A DNA stretch of 64,000 bases from Acanthaster planci. Its lineage: Eukaryota; Echinodermata; Asteroidea; Valvatida; Acanthasteridae. A model generated the notes under the pieces. It searched no databases. It was not told the origin of the DNA and worked only from the letters and a program-made list of their open reading frames with translations. The stretch spans positions 1,102,840-1,166,839 of the forward strand of contig NW_019091486.1 of assembly GCF_001949145.1 (NCBI RefSeq), written 5' to 3'. The translations under genes were made by a program, and so were the position numbers. Shown in pieces: positions 12,784-25,437 of the stretch; positions within the stretch are counted from its first letter, which is position 1, and the number at the start of each line of letters is the position of its first letter.

Positions 12784-13020
12784 GTGACGCATCCACGGTA
12801 CACGCACACTGTGTGTGACGGGGGGCGGGACTCCTCACCGGTGTGGTAGTGCAGCGTGCTGTGATGCAAGGGGCATCTGCAGCTGTTGTCTGCAGGGATT
12901 GGATCACTGGAGGATCATGAATATTCATGATCTGGAGGTACGATACCACCGACACACTATCACTGCACATGTGCATGTATCTCACAGTGGAAACTAAAGC
13001 TGGCTGCATTTTGATTGGCT
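12784..13020. promoter_or_regulatory. Candidate promoter-like island (GC box, two inverted CCAAT boxes, CRE-like site)
   Basis: Within about 240 bases there is a CRE-like gtgacgcatc at 12784, a GC box (ggggggcggga) near 12820, an inverted CCAAT box (gattgg) near 12898, and another (gattggct) at 13013-13020. This density of classical proximal-promoter motifs is unusual in the surrounding AT-rich DNA. There is no adjacent exon, so the call is an inference only. Confidence 0.25.
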
Positions 13021-15454
13021 GAAGGGTATCGTGAATATCTGCAACTCAAGCTTACATGTACGTGTATGTATGCTGAGTACAATTGCACAAAAAATACATG
13101 TACACACTACACACGTGTACATGTACACATACATGTACATGTACACGTTTCATGTGCAAAAATACCAGTACATCTGTGCCCATCACACTGTGTTAATGCC
13201 ATTTGCATAAAACATCAGATCAACTCTTTCTCAATATGATGGATGCAATTAAGTCTCAATACGGTTACGGTAATTGTTCCACCAGTTTAGTCATAAAATG
13301 CTTAATATAGTTCCACTTACTGGTACATGTACCGGTACACGTATCTTTACAAATGGAATTACATGTAAAAATATCTCTTTTTTTAAAATGACAAAATGGT
13401 ATGAGTACCAGCAAAATTGACTATTTTAAAAGAACCAGGAAATAGAAATATTTGTATAAATTTTACTGAAACCCTTGAAATTGCATCTTTGGGTTTCAAT
13501 TAACCTTATTTTAAATTTTAGTTTAGCAATTTTGACCGATATTTTGATGCTGATTTGGTTTTATGCTAATGCATATTTGCACACTGGCATATTCTTCATA
13601 AAATGGACCAAAGTGCAACTCCGGATGTCATTTTTCAAAACTTCTAAAAGAGTAACTCTGATCATGTAAAATACAAATTAGCACCTTCAGATTTTGAAAA
13701 ATGATTATATGGGGATAATTAGGCATAATATGTACTTATCATGGTGGACATTTGGTTGGCTACCAGTGCAAATCAAATGGAGTTGAATTCATTTAAAGTT
13801 TCACGTCAAAGTGTTTACACCAGAGGACTTGATTTCAAAACCTCTCAACAAGGAGAATTCAGTATATTTTTCGACTGATGTTTTTTAAAGCACCAAAGAA
13901 ACTACTTTTAAAAAATATAAGCCACGAAAAAGAGCACAAAATTGACAGAAAATGATGAAAAAAGTTTGTCTCTCTTAACTCTCTTACCGTTTATAATCAC
14001 TCTCACTATACCAACATTTTTGGCAGGTCTTGTATCTTTCAACCACCAAACATTATCTTTAAGTTTGGCTGCATCAAAAATTTATAATGAGTACAATATG
14101 TTCGTTTGCAAACGACATATTTGACAGAATTTTGATGACGTTGACGTTGAACTTTGATGAAGAAAATGTGATCAGTCCAGTCGTAAAAGGATGATGGTTT
14201 AGCGGTGCTTTTTTGTACTCTTTTTAAAGCTTGTGTTGTACATCGATACATATGGATTTTAATCGCTTCTTTTGCAGTCAATTTTTTTTACACTAATGAC
14301 AGAATCGAATGACATTCGCGACTGCCGACTTCGGGAGCTGATTAATTGTGAGAGGTTCTTTTTAATTTCGTGATTAAGATTTTAATATGAGTAAATATTA
14401 TCACCTTTCACTCCATATAAATCTGTGTAAAATAACCTCCGGGATTATCACTCCTTAGTAAATTCTGTTGGCTCGGATTTTAACAGGGAGTTCATGTCCC
14501 TCAAAATTGCTAATGTTCGAGATTTTAATTAATTAACTCAAATTAAGTCGAAAGGTTGACACGGTCATCATTGTTCCAAATACATGTATCAGCCATGACT
14601 TCCCTCATTACATCAATCATTGGAAATTAATTCACTGCTATTCAATTCAGGAAAAATGAACCCCAAAGTTGAACATTATCTAATGGTCCATATTTTGAGG
14701 AATCTGCCATATTCATGAGCAGAACTATGATGTCATATTGCAAGGCATTGGATCTCAATGTTGCACTGATTTGTGCACAGAACATTTCTAGAGTTTTTTA
14801 ACCACTGCTGTGGCAGATTTCATTTTCTTTGGCAATTTATTGCTGTGTAAGTATATGGCAATAATCCAGCAAAAATCCTTTACACGGAAATGTTCCCAGA
14901 AATGTTCCCAGCAAATTTGAGATTCACAATTTGAACATGAAAAAATGCAACCTGAACCATTTCTTCCAGGATTTACTTTAAAGCAAAAAGGACCCTCACT
15001 TGTCCAGAAATGTGTGGTCAAATTTCAATGTTTGAAAAAGTGCACCGTTCAGTTAAAAAACGATCTAAAAAAAAAGTGATTCTAAGAAAAATAATTTCCT
15101 GGATCCTTTAATGTGTACGGGTACATGTACAGTACATTATAGAGCTTTATATAAAAAGTTGAGCACTAGCCCTGTCGACTCATGTACAAATTAAGTGATG
15201 CATGTTGGGTGCCTTCATATTTGTGCACAAACCTATGGAAAACTCACAATTTGCCATGCCAATGATATTCCAGTTGGCTTCATTGTGCACCAAACTTCTG
15301 AAGATAGCACAAGGGCATTAGTCATTACATGTACTTCAAGGGTTTGAATTTTGTGTTGTGTAACAGCATACAATGAATTATGGGGCAGAGACAGCTCCAC
15401 GTTTCACAATGACACATTATTTTAATTCACAATTAGACCTAGCCAAGTGTACCG

Positions 15455-15790
15455 TACACATGGTACATGTACAGCACATACATGGACATACATGTACACG
15501 AACATTTACCAGTATTATAAAAAAAAATAAGTCATCAGACCTGCAAATACAAGTACATGTACTGGTATACATGTACATGTACCCTACCGGTACCAGTGCC
15601 AACCAGAAGAAATCTCTATCAACTAATGGGAAAATTCTCTCACTTGCATACATGTACATGTATACATGTAGGGGTACAGTAGCTGGTGTACTGTTGGATA
15701 TCTCCACAGAAATGTACTGCATGTACCGTACATGTACGTGTACACATGTATTGTCTGGGCGCCTAAAATGACGCGCATGTACATGTATAA
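15455..15790. repeat. Dense TACATGTA/TACCGGTA cluster
   Basis: About ten separate TACATG-containing runs occur in roughly 330 bases, interleaved with taccggtac and gtaccgtac variants. On the minus strand they generate a 173-codon open frame rich in YMYMY and VHVH strings, which is an artefact of the repeat. Confidence 0.75.
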
Positions 15791-16477
15791 TGACGCGCCA
15801 ACTTCTGATTTTGAATATTGCGGTGCACGCGTACAGACTTGGCGGACACTCGCACTCATTTGCAACATCAAATGTCTGACTACTTGAACACATATCCATA
15901 ATGTGGAAAGTTAAGGCTTTACCGGTAAGTTTTGACATTATTGATAGTCACGTAACCAAAGTAAGTCAATTGCTAAATACAAATACTGCTAGGCCTATCT
16001 GTAACCGTCAAACAGTAATCATCAGCTGCAAGAGTTCAATGAAGGTGGCCCCCTGTAGTCCAATCACACCCAAGCAACATCATACAGACAGATGATGCAT
16101 ACAAAACGGCCTTTATTTTATTACCGAGCCCCAATCGAAACACATTTCTTATATAAATTGAGAAATGTCATTTAAGTAGATAAAGACCTAAAACTAAATT
16201 GGTCTGGGTGTGATGCAGTTAGGTACATAATATGGTTCTATTCTTGCAGTCTATCTGATGATTTAAACTAGGTAAATGAGTATAATGAACGTAGCATGTA
16301 AAAGTAGGCTTCGCAGGTAGGCCTAGTCTATAGGCCTAAATTTTCAGTAAGTTACCGCTAAGCAATATCCATTGCGTAACAGGCAATTAGTCATGTTTTT
16401 TTATCTTAAAAATGCCAACAAAATCCATTTTCAACTAGTTATTTATTGCTGGTTATTTTATATTTCAATTGTAGAAC

Positions 16478-17167
16478 ATGTGCCGAAGCCCCGAGAAATG
16501 GGGTAGTCAGACGTGCTATCGGTACAGGCCACACGATCTGACGGCACTCACCAATGTCTATTTATCTGTGCACGATTATGGTACATCTATAAGAGGTGCA
16601 GCCAGGAAATTCGGGGTTCCCGAAGCAACACTTTGTCGTCGTGTTGGTTGGTTTAGTCTGGGGTGCAACCAGTCCTAGCATTGGATGAGGAGGCACGGCT
16701 AGCTCGGCATATTTCATACATGGCTGCATGTGGCTACGGCTACAGCACAAGTGAAGTAATCTATTTAACTTCAACATTTGCCATAAGCCTACATTAAAAG
16801 AGATGAAAATCACCCCTTCAGCAAGGCATGGCTCAAGAATTTCATGGGGCGTTGGCTGGAGTTGAAACTCCGAAAACCTAGAAGTCTAGAAGTACACCGA
16901 GCTGAGGCAACATCACCGGTGGTAGCATCTTACTTCTTGGAGCTACGAAGCATTATGGAAAAGTACAACCTGACCACCGCCCCAGAGCGCATATACAACG
17001 TTGATGAAAAGGGTCTAAAGCAAGGGCACACCCTACCACGTATCGTCGGAGAAGCAGCAGCCAGGGCACTGCCAGCTGCAGTTTCTGGAAAAGGCTCCAC
17101 AGTCACTTTCTACTACCCTTGCCATGGGGTTCCCTGCAAGCCGTCAACTGAGGAATGGTCAACTTGA
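16478..17167 (+). pseudogene. Decayed pogo/Tigger-like transposase (psq HTH, CENP-B-type HTH, start of DDE domain)
   Basis: The first frame carries a pipsqueak-type helix-turn-helix with SIRGAARKFGVPEATLCRRV. After a frameshift near 16660 a second frame reads PVLALDEEARLARHISYMAA, which matches the next segment of pogo/Tigger transposases. A stop near 16797 is followed in another frame by AWLKNFMGRWLELKLRKPRS (CENP-B-type DNA-binding domain) and RIYNVDEKGL, where the Asp corresponds to the first catalytic acid of the DDE domain. The frame then ends at 17167 without the remaining acidic residues. It is a broken, 3'-truncated copy of a Tc1/mariner-superfamily transposase and cannot be functional. 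Confidence 0.85.
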
Positions 17168-17660
17168 ATAGTCAGGATCAAATCTTGTTGTACAAGTGAA
17201 AATTACATGTACTTTGCATTTTACTTCTTCAGATGATCTTTTTCAAACATCTTTTTATCAGAAAAAAATTGTAAAACATCATTTTTGTTTGTTTTCTCAC
17301 TTTCGTTTCTTTAGATAATTGTAAACATGTTTTTATATCTTAGACAAATCTTAAATACAATGTATATTGTCAATTTCGTACGATGTTGTTGTTAGTTATC
17401 TCTTCAAATCCTAATTGTAAAAGACGTTTCTTAAATAGTTCAAATAAAATTTCTTGTAAGTAGTTTATGTACATGTATGTAATACGCAATATGTAATAGG
17501 CCTACATATGCATGTGCTTAGAGCAATCTGGCAAGGGGGGGTTGGCCAGGGGGGCAAGGGGGGTGCTTAGGGAGATCTGAGGCCATTGCTTTGTCAATGA
17601 TCAGCTAATGCACCCCCAGGGGCCCTCTGCCAGGAAGCACATTTGCAACTGCATGGGTGA
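17168..17660. other. Non-coding spacer between transposase remnant and MITE
   Basis: AT-rich sequence followed by a G-rich patch around 17535-17570 with several runs of G. No terminal repeat of the pogo-like element could be identified, and no gene is seen. Confidence 0.5.
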
Positions 17661-18256
17661 TTAACCACTTCATGGCGGGGCATTTTTCAATGTTGATGAT
17701 GCTGGGTGGGCATGACTATCATTTTTTCGTTTTCAAAATCCTTGAAAAATTCATCATTCCATTTAACAGTCGTTTATAGCCGCACCAAGTATTCTTCAGG
17801 CACTACTCTAAGTTGACAGGTGACCTTCATTGACGCTCGGAGTATTTCAGCCAGGCCAGCAGCCTTGTAAACAGAAACCAGATTGTGCAGTGTTGTATAA
17901 CTGTCTTTTGTTCACGAACCTGGCTCAGTGCACTGCTGATTTCTTTTCAATAGGGGCCAGATTAACGTGCAGCGGTGCTGCGTGGCTCATCGCTGTGGTG
18001 GTGGAGCGCTTTTGTCCGCGGTGGTAATCCGCTCGCTCTCAATGCCCCAAACCCTGGTATACGGTTTCAAAACAAGGCTGGATTATCACCACTCTTGAGA
18101 GTGAAAAATGTCAGTAATGCCCAGCAGCCTGGTCTTTTGTTCGGAGTACGGTCTTTTGTTACAGGGCCCTGTTTCCTTTGTCCGAGTTCGGAGACCCCAG
18201 CCACCCATGTAAACCATATGTCTCCGATCCCGGAGTCCCTGGCAGGAAGTGGTTAA
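17661..18256 (+). mobile_element. TTAA-flanked 0.6-kb MITE family (CCACTTC ends), copy 1
   Basis: The element starts TTAACCACTTCATGGCGGGG and ends GGCAGGAAGTGGTTAA, giving terminal inverted repeats of about 12-15 bases flanked by TTAA. A second copy in the same orientation lies at 62123-62720 and matches over nearly the entire 600 bases. There is no coding capacity. A piggyBac-like origin is inferred from the TTAA target. Confidence 0.82.
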
Positions 18257-19289
18257 CCTAGCTATTGCACTGGTACTGTAGCACAAAAAGCAGAACAGAA
18301 ATCCAGATAGATGGTTTCAGGCAATGGCATATTGCACATGTGTGGTACCCGAACAAAATCACTTCCATTCATAACAAAAACCACAACATTCAAACTGACA
18401 ATGTCAGTGACCTGGTCCCGCCTTTCCTAACAAAAGAAACTGTTAATTTCCGTCCATGCAGTAACAGCTGGGCATGTTGTACATGTATGTGTGTACTTGC
18501 AAGTGCACTACCACACGTCCAGTACACATACACATTACCATGGCATATGTACATGTACATACCATTTCATGTAGTGTAGTGTGGACATTTCATTCTCTTC
18601 ACGTACATGTATAGAGTTCGTAATTATAAGAGAACTCAGTGAAAATAATACATGTACTTTTTCTTCAACTGTAAGTGTAAACACTACCATTACGGTATTC
18701 AAAGCTTGATTTTTACTGGTTTCCTTAACTTTTTTTCCCATTTTGCTGCATACTTGTACATGCATGTACTGGTACATGTATCCCTAACCTCCAAATGCCC
18801 CACAACCTGCTCTTCTGAAGGGAAAAAACTTGTATGTACATGAATAATGAGACCACACAAGGTTCCCACAACCTGTATACATACTGTACATGTATGTGCT
18901 ACATGTACCTGTTTCAATTATTTTCAGACTGACACTGAGTTGGCACAAAGTTTGGCACAAAAATGAAAGTTGTTGCTTGTTGACAATTAAAGCACTCTCC
19001 GTTGTTCATGCAATTCAGCATACAAGTATTTGTTACATTCTTATCGTACCACTAGGGGCATCAAAGGACCCATTATGGCCAAATATACATGTACATGTAC
19101 TGTGATCGTAAATGCCTATGTACTGTACAAGTACAGGTACAATGTACTGTACATACATGTACATGTAGTGTACATGTACATGTATGTATTACAGTTTGTG
19201 GGACGTACATGAACTGTACATCATTGCATAAGGTTTCACATATACTGTGACCACGGTAGTCAGTGATAGGAATCCGTTTAAGCAGAAGC

Positions 19290-19520
19290 TGCAATAATCA
19301 TTAGGGGTGTCTAGACTGCTGATCGACAAAGCGGAACCGTAATCACGTTAGCAGTGGTAATTAATTTTTCTCTGTCAGGCCCAAACGAGTTCCTCACAAT
19401 TAAAATCAATGCCAGTGGCTGCGCGCCTGGCTGGTTGTAATCACTGGTGTCGTGGTCCATTTGTCACAGGGGAACCCTGAGAAAATCAAATTGGGCTGTG
19501 CCTTCGTGGCTTGATTTTAA
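19290..19520. promoter_or_regulatory. Candidate conserved regulatory island
   Basis: This stretch is free of TACATGTA words and contains several homeodomain-type cores (ggtaattaatttt, cacaattaaaatc, tgattttaatgacc) around a GC-rich centre (ggctgcgcgcctggctgg). That look is typical of developmental enhancers, but conservation cannot be tested from one genome. It is speculative. Confidence 0.2.
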
Positions 19521-20683
19521 TGACCAGGATATGCCACTGGGAAATGGTGATAATCAAATCAGACAGGCTCGAGAGTGTCACACAGGTATTAAATGGGCGA
19601 GCTGATGCTGGCAAAACTATAATGCATGGTAAGAGATTGATTTTACAAAATACTGGAACTACACAATTCTTTGGTAAACCTCCAAATTATTGCATGGTGG
19701 TCAAGTTTTGGAGAAAAGATTTCACAACAGGGATATTGGCACATTTGTGCTGAGATTAAAAAAGCGAAAGATCACCATTTATGAAAGATGGACAGAAACT
19801 GAAAGGCTAAATCCAGTACATGTAGCTGCGGAAAATATACGATACATGCACATGTACCAGTTGGTTTTTTTTGGCAACTGAACATCAAGAGGATTTATTG
19901 AATTGCGTGCTCTCCCAATGTACTACATGAATGCGTCTTGAACATTGTTACATCCCTGAAAAAACAAACTGGAGGGAGAAAAAAAGGCAAATGAAACCTG
20001 GCATGTTTGTCGACAATCAGTGCAAACAACAAGGAATTTGAACCTAGCAGGCTGTGGGCTGCATCCATCATTCGCTTCTGGGGAGGGGAGAAAAAACGCG
20101 ACAGGAGAGAGAACACAAAAAAAGACAGATTGTGTCAACAAATTTTGTCTGCGCTCAAACATGTTTGATCAAATTAGCGGAAGTCTGCTATGAGAGCAAA
20201 CAAGAGCCATCCATCTTGATGGCATACTGACACATTCTATGGAACTTATTTTGGTTTGTTTTTTCAGCGGACATTTTTCTGAAATGCACAAATGTACAGG
20301 CCTACAAATACCGTGCTGAACTTGACATACGGTACATGATGTACATGTACATGTACATGCAAAGCCTTTTATGATGTTGCTTGCTTTAATTCTCAGAGCC
20401 CAGCCCCTTCGTTTGTTTGTGAACATTATTCATGTTATCTTGCTGTTGACTATGAAATGGATAGGGAGGTACGGGCCTCCACAGTTTCTACCGTTTTGGC
20501 ACACTGTCTCAAGTTAACAACTCTCAATCCTTGGGTAACAATTACCAAATTTCTTTTGCACGAGTTTCCCCCATCCCTACAAATTTATAAAAAAGCAAAC
20601 CTAATACATGTACATGTGTATGTGCACAGTACATGTACTGTACATGTATATATACAGTACTGGTACACTGTACATATACGGTA

Positions 20684-20775
20684 ATAATAATAATAATAAA
20701 AAATACTAATTGACATTTATAAAGTGCCCAATCCATCAAGCTGCTCCCAACATGCCCGAGCACTGTACATCAAAA
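20684..20775 (-). mobile_element. SINE tail fragment (minus orientation)
   Basis: An (ATA)n microsatellite is followed by tgacatttataaagtgccc, then caatccatcaagctgctccc. The pattern of a microsatellite plus a 'tttataaagcgcc'-like segment is the 3' end of tRNA-derived SINEs common in marine invertebrates. The tRNA-related head is missing, so it is 5'-truncated. Confidence 0.4.
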
Positions 20776-21593
20776 TATAAATAAAACCTACATGTACCAT
20801 ATTTTTAAAAAAATGTATGTACATGTACATGTACATTCCGGTATGTACCCATAGGTGGAGGACAGAATACCAGTACCTATGTAAATTCTCTTCTGTTAGA
20901 ACAAACTCATGTTGGTCCCGCATCTCGGTTATTTTGCAAAATAGATTCATGTCCTAAGCATCATGCTGTCACCCACTGGTAGTAAGGTGCAAATTTGACT
21001 GGTATCCGTCCCGACATAATTTCCTTTTTCGTAATGGAAATGAGATGTATATGTACACGTACGAGATGGGGACGGGAACCAGTCAAGTGAAATGAAGATC
21101 TATTCAACAGGTACATGTACCGCTGAATAGAACAAATAATTCAATGACATGTCAGCAATAATCCATCAGTCAGTTAACACCGATTTATTCAGACATTGTA
21201 TAAAGCTGAATGTATAGTACATGTACATGTACAGTACAAAAGTTTGAGCTCTGATTTGATAGAGGATGTGGGAGGGGACTTCTATGCAATGGACATCTAC
21301 ACACCGGTACATGCATACATCTACACTCTTTAATATATTATACAGTAAATATTGTCCTTCCCCCCAGAAAAACCAAAATTTCCTAACATGCTAAAAAGAA
21401 AAAACACTAACAATTATAACCACAAATTCAAGTGAACAATTGGTACCCAGGTGCATCTGGGAATTTACATGTACTGTAGCTCTCAGTGTGCAAAAATGTT
21501 ACATGAGGTGATTTATTCAAGATGTTATATCAGTGACAGAAGGCTCCTTGAAAGGTGTACAGGCAAAAAAAGAAATCATCCTCAATGTTGAAA

Positions 21594-21690
21594 GCCCTTC
21601 AGGACTGACCAGCAACTTACTAGCCCTTCAGGACTGACCAGCAACTTACATGTACATGTACCTTCAGGACTGACCAGCAACTCACTAGAC
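21594..21690 (+). repeat. Three-unit tandem repeat of about 27-38 bases
   Basis: The unit ccttcaggactgaccagcaa occurs three times, starting near 21596, 21624 and 21661. The first spacer reads cttactagc, while the second reads cttacatgtacatgta, so the last spacer has acquired a TACATG run. Confidence 0.8.
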
Positions 21691-21759
21691 ACTTCGTGTG
21701 TCAATCCTCCCCATCACACAGGGGACACACTTATGCCCCCCCCCACCTTCTGGGTCAAA

Positions 21760-22020
21760 CTTGACCGTTTGACAGCTTGAATCAACAACTCAAGAAAGAC
21801 AGGAAAACCGCATTATCCTATCAGGCTGGAATTGCCCTGAAGAGAGATAAATCTATACCTTCATCCCCATTGTTAGAGCCTGTCAGGTGGCATTGATTCC
21901 CCTGCACCTAATTTCATGCAAACGCGTCTGAGAAAAATGCCAACCCTGGCCAGCCAGGTGCAAGTTAATGACATTTACAGCGGGAAAAAAACATGTTTTG
22001 GAATATTATGCAAATACTGT
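21760..22020. promoter_or_regulatory. Candidate conserved regulatory island
   Basis: A word-poor stretch with gataaatc, an E-box (caggtg) next to caagttaatgac, and an octamer-like atgcaaat near the right end. It has balanced composition unlike its AT-rich flanks. Proposed only on appearance. Confidence 0.2.
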
Positions 22021-24734
22021 TGGTGCTGACCCCACTGTTGCCTTTACTTCTCCTGAAGGCTTCAAAATTTTGACCCGATACGTACACATTAGGTTTTTTT
22101 CTTTGTTCTTTTTCTCAAGTCTACATTTTTAAAAATACTTTTTCAGTTTACACATGTACACGTACAGCGTTAAAGACCATTCAGCTGTCACGAGTTTTGA
22201 GAAGTTCATCTAGAAAAATGCAAGATTTTAAACGGAAACTTATCAAACTGTGTAAAAACATCCGACAGAAACTCCTGGTCTCGGCCCCACATTATTTCAT
22301 CTTCACAAACTGGCTCATGTGTACTGTACATTATGAGTATGTGTCCAACCTTGGTAAACTTTATAACTTCCAATACAGGGCAGGCTGGTCCATTTTCTCT
22401 TTTTAGATGATCACTTGAGTAATTTCTGCCCACCAAAAAAAGAAAAGAAATTCTCTGCTTCAAACACACACTATAAGTCAGTCTCGGAAAAGAGGCCTTC
22501 AGAGTTTAAGACTGGGTTGACGTCAACGGCTAATTTCCAAGGGGGAATCATCCCTAAGGAAGCTGATCTTCTAAAGAGCTGTCTCTTACAAGTACAAAGG
22601 GCTTTTACATGTACACGTAAGTAACACTGACAACATGGTGGTACATGTGTATACTACCGTATTGCAGAATGTCCAATGCTAGAGATCCTAAAAACGTGGT
22701 CTGCACGGTCTGTAACGGTGAACATGACTGGTACATGTACATGTGAATATGTATATGTACTGAAAATGATTGTTGCCTGCCTTAACCCTGGGCAGGGATT
22801 TTCAGGGGATGAAATTTGACAGTTATACTCAGCTGCCTAGGGCAAGCCAAGACGTACCAGTTAGTACCAGTACCATCCAGTTAGCGTAGTGAATCAATAA
22901 TGCTGCCCATTACAACCTACCGGTACATGTAACTATCAATGCAAAGGGTGCCTGCTCTCCCCAACTTATACCAGTACTGATAATATTCCACATGCATACA
23001 TGTACATTAACCTACTCGTTGGAAAGTTACGCCGTATGTTTGGGTCCTTTCATGTCATGAAAGATTCAAGAGGAACACGCAATGAGCACAGTCAAAGTAC
23101 CGCACACAGTAGGGTAAGGCCTATATGTACCAGGTACAAGTGAGAAAAGATGACTTGGAAACAGTACTGTGTACCTTACAAGTACAGGGTCAGTACATGC
23201 TGATGTACATGTACATGAACAGGCATCATAAGGTCATATGCGCAAGCTCTTAACGGTGAAAACCAGATGAAAACCACCATTACAATAACTAACATTTCAA
23301 AACTGTTTCTTTGCACTACATTCATATGTATACCGGTAGTCTGCACTCTACTTGTACTGTGCCTCTGACTATATCTGCTTGAATTCAACTCACAGTCCAT
23401 GTATGCACCTGTACATGTCAGCAGCGGAACGGTTTTAAAAGTGGGAGGCAAAACCCCGGCCATTACTCGTAGACTGAAAAGAATTTCATGAAGTTGCAAT
23501 GTACCGCCAACAGCCGGTAGGTCGTTAATTATAAAGTGGGTACTGGTAGGGAGGGGGCAAAATAACTACATGTACATGTACCCTGACTTCAAAAACTAAA
23601 TCAGTTTGAATATCTTATCAAATCCACATGTACACATCATGGAGTGCATACATAAACCGGCAACCTCACTTTAGGGCAATTGCCCACAGCCAACGACCAG
23701 TCAGTTTCCTTAATTTCTGCTTATAATGGCACCAGAGAGGCAGGTCCAAAGGAGCCATCTGCTGGGGGGGGAGGGATTAAGGTGGCCTCCAGAGGTAATT
23801 GTCATTTTGATAAATGGTCTGTGTTGAAAGAGTTCTAACTGTTGTGTAGAAACAATCATAACTGTTAATGGTTGGTAACAGCTTTTATCACCAGAGGACG
23901 TTTCATTTGCACTGATAAATGCTTCCATATCTGGGTACTGACAGACTTTATGGGCAGACGTGGAGTCACCAACATGATCTTCACAGCCATTGGAATTTTT
24001 TTTTTAATCAAGGACCCAAATGAACATGCAGATTTGAGCAGGTTGTCATAATGACTGTGAAAAACATAATGCAAATGGATAAAAAAAACAAATTCAAGGA
24101 TTTGAAAGTAACTTGTAACAATTGTGTAAAGTACATGTAACATGTAGATGTACATGCAGTGTAGCAACAATTGCATACAAAATTGTACAGTACAAAATCC
24201 GAGTCCACATTGCATGAGGTACATGTACTAGTACGGTACTTGTACGTCACGTATACAAGTGCACTGGTCTAGTACACGTACATGTACACATAACAGTACA
24301 TGTGCAGGTGAAGTACATGTACAATGTAACTTCATAAATTTCTATACCTACAGGTACATGTATACATGTATGTACAGTACATTATTCCTTCTAGAATCTT
24401 CCAAACTCTTCCATCAAGCAAGCCACCAAAACAATGAGACATACCGGAACATTGAATAGACCTATGTATGTAAGTTTACGACTGTCCACGTGTACAGTGT
24501 ACATGTACAGTACGGCAGTAAAACGCCCCACTCGAACTAGTACATATACATGTAGTTTTCCTACAAAGATGGAATCCAATGAGAGAGATCTACATGTACA
24601 TGTATTAAAAATCACAGGGAAATTCGATTAGTACTTGCATACATGTACATACTACATACACTGTACATACCGGTATAAAATTCATTGCTACAGCTGTGGA
24701 GTGTACATGTACATGTACATGTTAGTCAGTTTAC

Positions 24735-25136
24735 ATTAGTTACTTATGATGTATACCCCTTACCCCTTCTGGGGTATAGGCTGTCGACAATGAGTCCTCC
24801 AGAGCCCTCTATCTTATGCTTTCACCTACAGCTGCTTCCATGTGCGGCCCATCTTCCTGGTATCTGACTAGGGTCCCATCGGCAGGTGTTTTTCTGGGCC
24901 TCTTTTCCCCTTTCTTCGGGGATTCCATATAAGGGCCTGTCTGGTGGTACTGCATGGTACTCCTTGATGCTGATTTGCTCAGCGTGTGCCCAGTCCAACC
25001 CCACCTTCTCTTACCTACCGATATTTCATTTTCTGCTGACAACTGCCGTGTTAATGATCTTTTCTGGCCAGTGGATTGAGGATTCGTCTCAGAAATTGTT
25101 GATGATTGGCTGTGTACACACTGCCAATAATTACTT
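24735..25136 (-). pseudogene. 3' remnant of a non-LTR retrotransposon ORF2 (reverse-transcriptase C-terminal region)
   Basis: On the minus strand one frame reads HWPEKI, then after a frameshift RRWGWTGHTLSKSASRS, then GPYMESPKKGEKRPRKT and MEAAVGESIRRALEDSL. This corresponds to the region downstream of the reverse transcriptase in many LINEs, with the usual pattern RRWxWIGHxLR ... WNPxGxRxRGRPxxTW ... WxxLxxLAxDRxxWR. Frameshifts and substitutions show it is dead. It is a 5'-truncated remnant, as LINE insertions usually are. The clade cannot be told from this fragment. Confidence 0.75.
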
Positions 25137-25437
25137 CAGGGTTCCTACACCTAATACACAATTAAATTCCAGGACTCTTCCATGACTTTTCCACGACCAA
25201 ATTATGAAAACCCATGACCCAAAATTGCAATTTCTTGGACTATATTCAGACCTTTAAAGTTGCAAATAAAATCACACATTTTATGCACTTATTTCTGGTA
25301 ACAGAAATCACACACAGTGTTTGAAAAATTTCATGACTTTTCCATGACTTTAATCATTTTCATAAAATTCCATGACTTTTCCAGGGCTGGAAATCTAAAA
25401 CAAATTTCCATGACTTTTCCAGGCCGCGGGAACCCTG
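25137..25437. mobile_element. hAT-like MITE (CAGGGTTCC ends)
   Basis: The element starts CAGGGTTCC and ends GGAACCCTG. Inside both ends the phrase ccatgacttttcca recurs in multiple copies, a hallmark of a widespread hAT-type MITE. The direct repeat TTACTT flanks it on both sides and is consistent with part of a hAT target duplication. It lies at the upstream edge of the LINE remnant and may have inserted into it. No coding capacity. Confidence 0.78.

Larger units (their letters stand above)
11403..16477. other. No recognised gene; AT-rich stretch with a possible promoter island
   Basis: TACATGTA clusters occur around 11550-11640, 13090-13150 and 15450-15790, while 13390-14580 is AT-rich and free of them. 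A GC-richer island at 12784-13020 is annotated separately. A perfect 20-base palindrome centred on gaatattc lies at 12913-12932. No exon could be supported. Confidence 0.5.
18257..24734. other. Long gene-free stretch with repeat clusters and possible regulatory islands
   Basis: No coding similarity recognised on either strand. Contents: TACATGTA clusters (for example 19085-19215, 20600-20680, 24220-24330, 24580-24720), an ATA microsatellite and SINE tail at 20684-20775, a three-unit tandem repeat at 21594-21690, and word-poor islands near 19290-19520 and 21760-22020 listed as candidate regulatory DNA. Confidence 0.5.

Noticed and set aside
15417-15938. 173-codon minus-strand open frame
   Set aside because: It is composed largely of YMYMY, VHVH and TCTC strings produced by TACATG repeats, with no domain.
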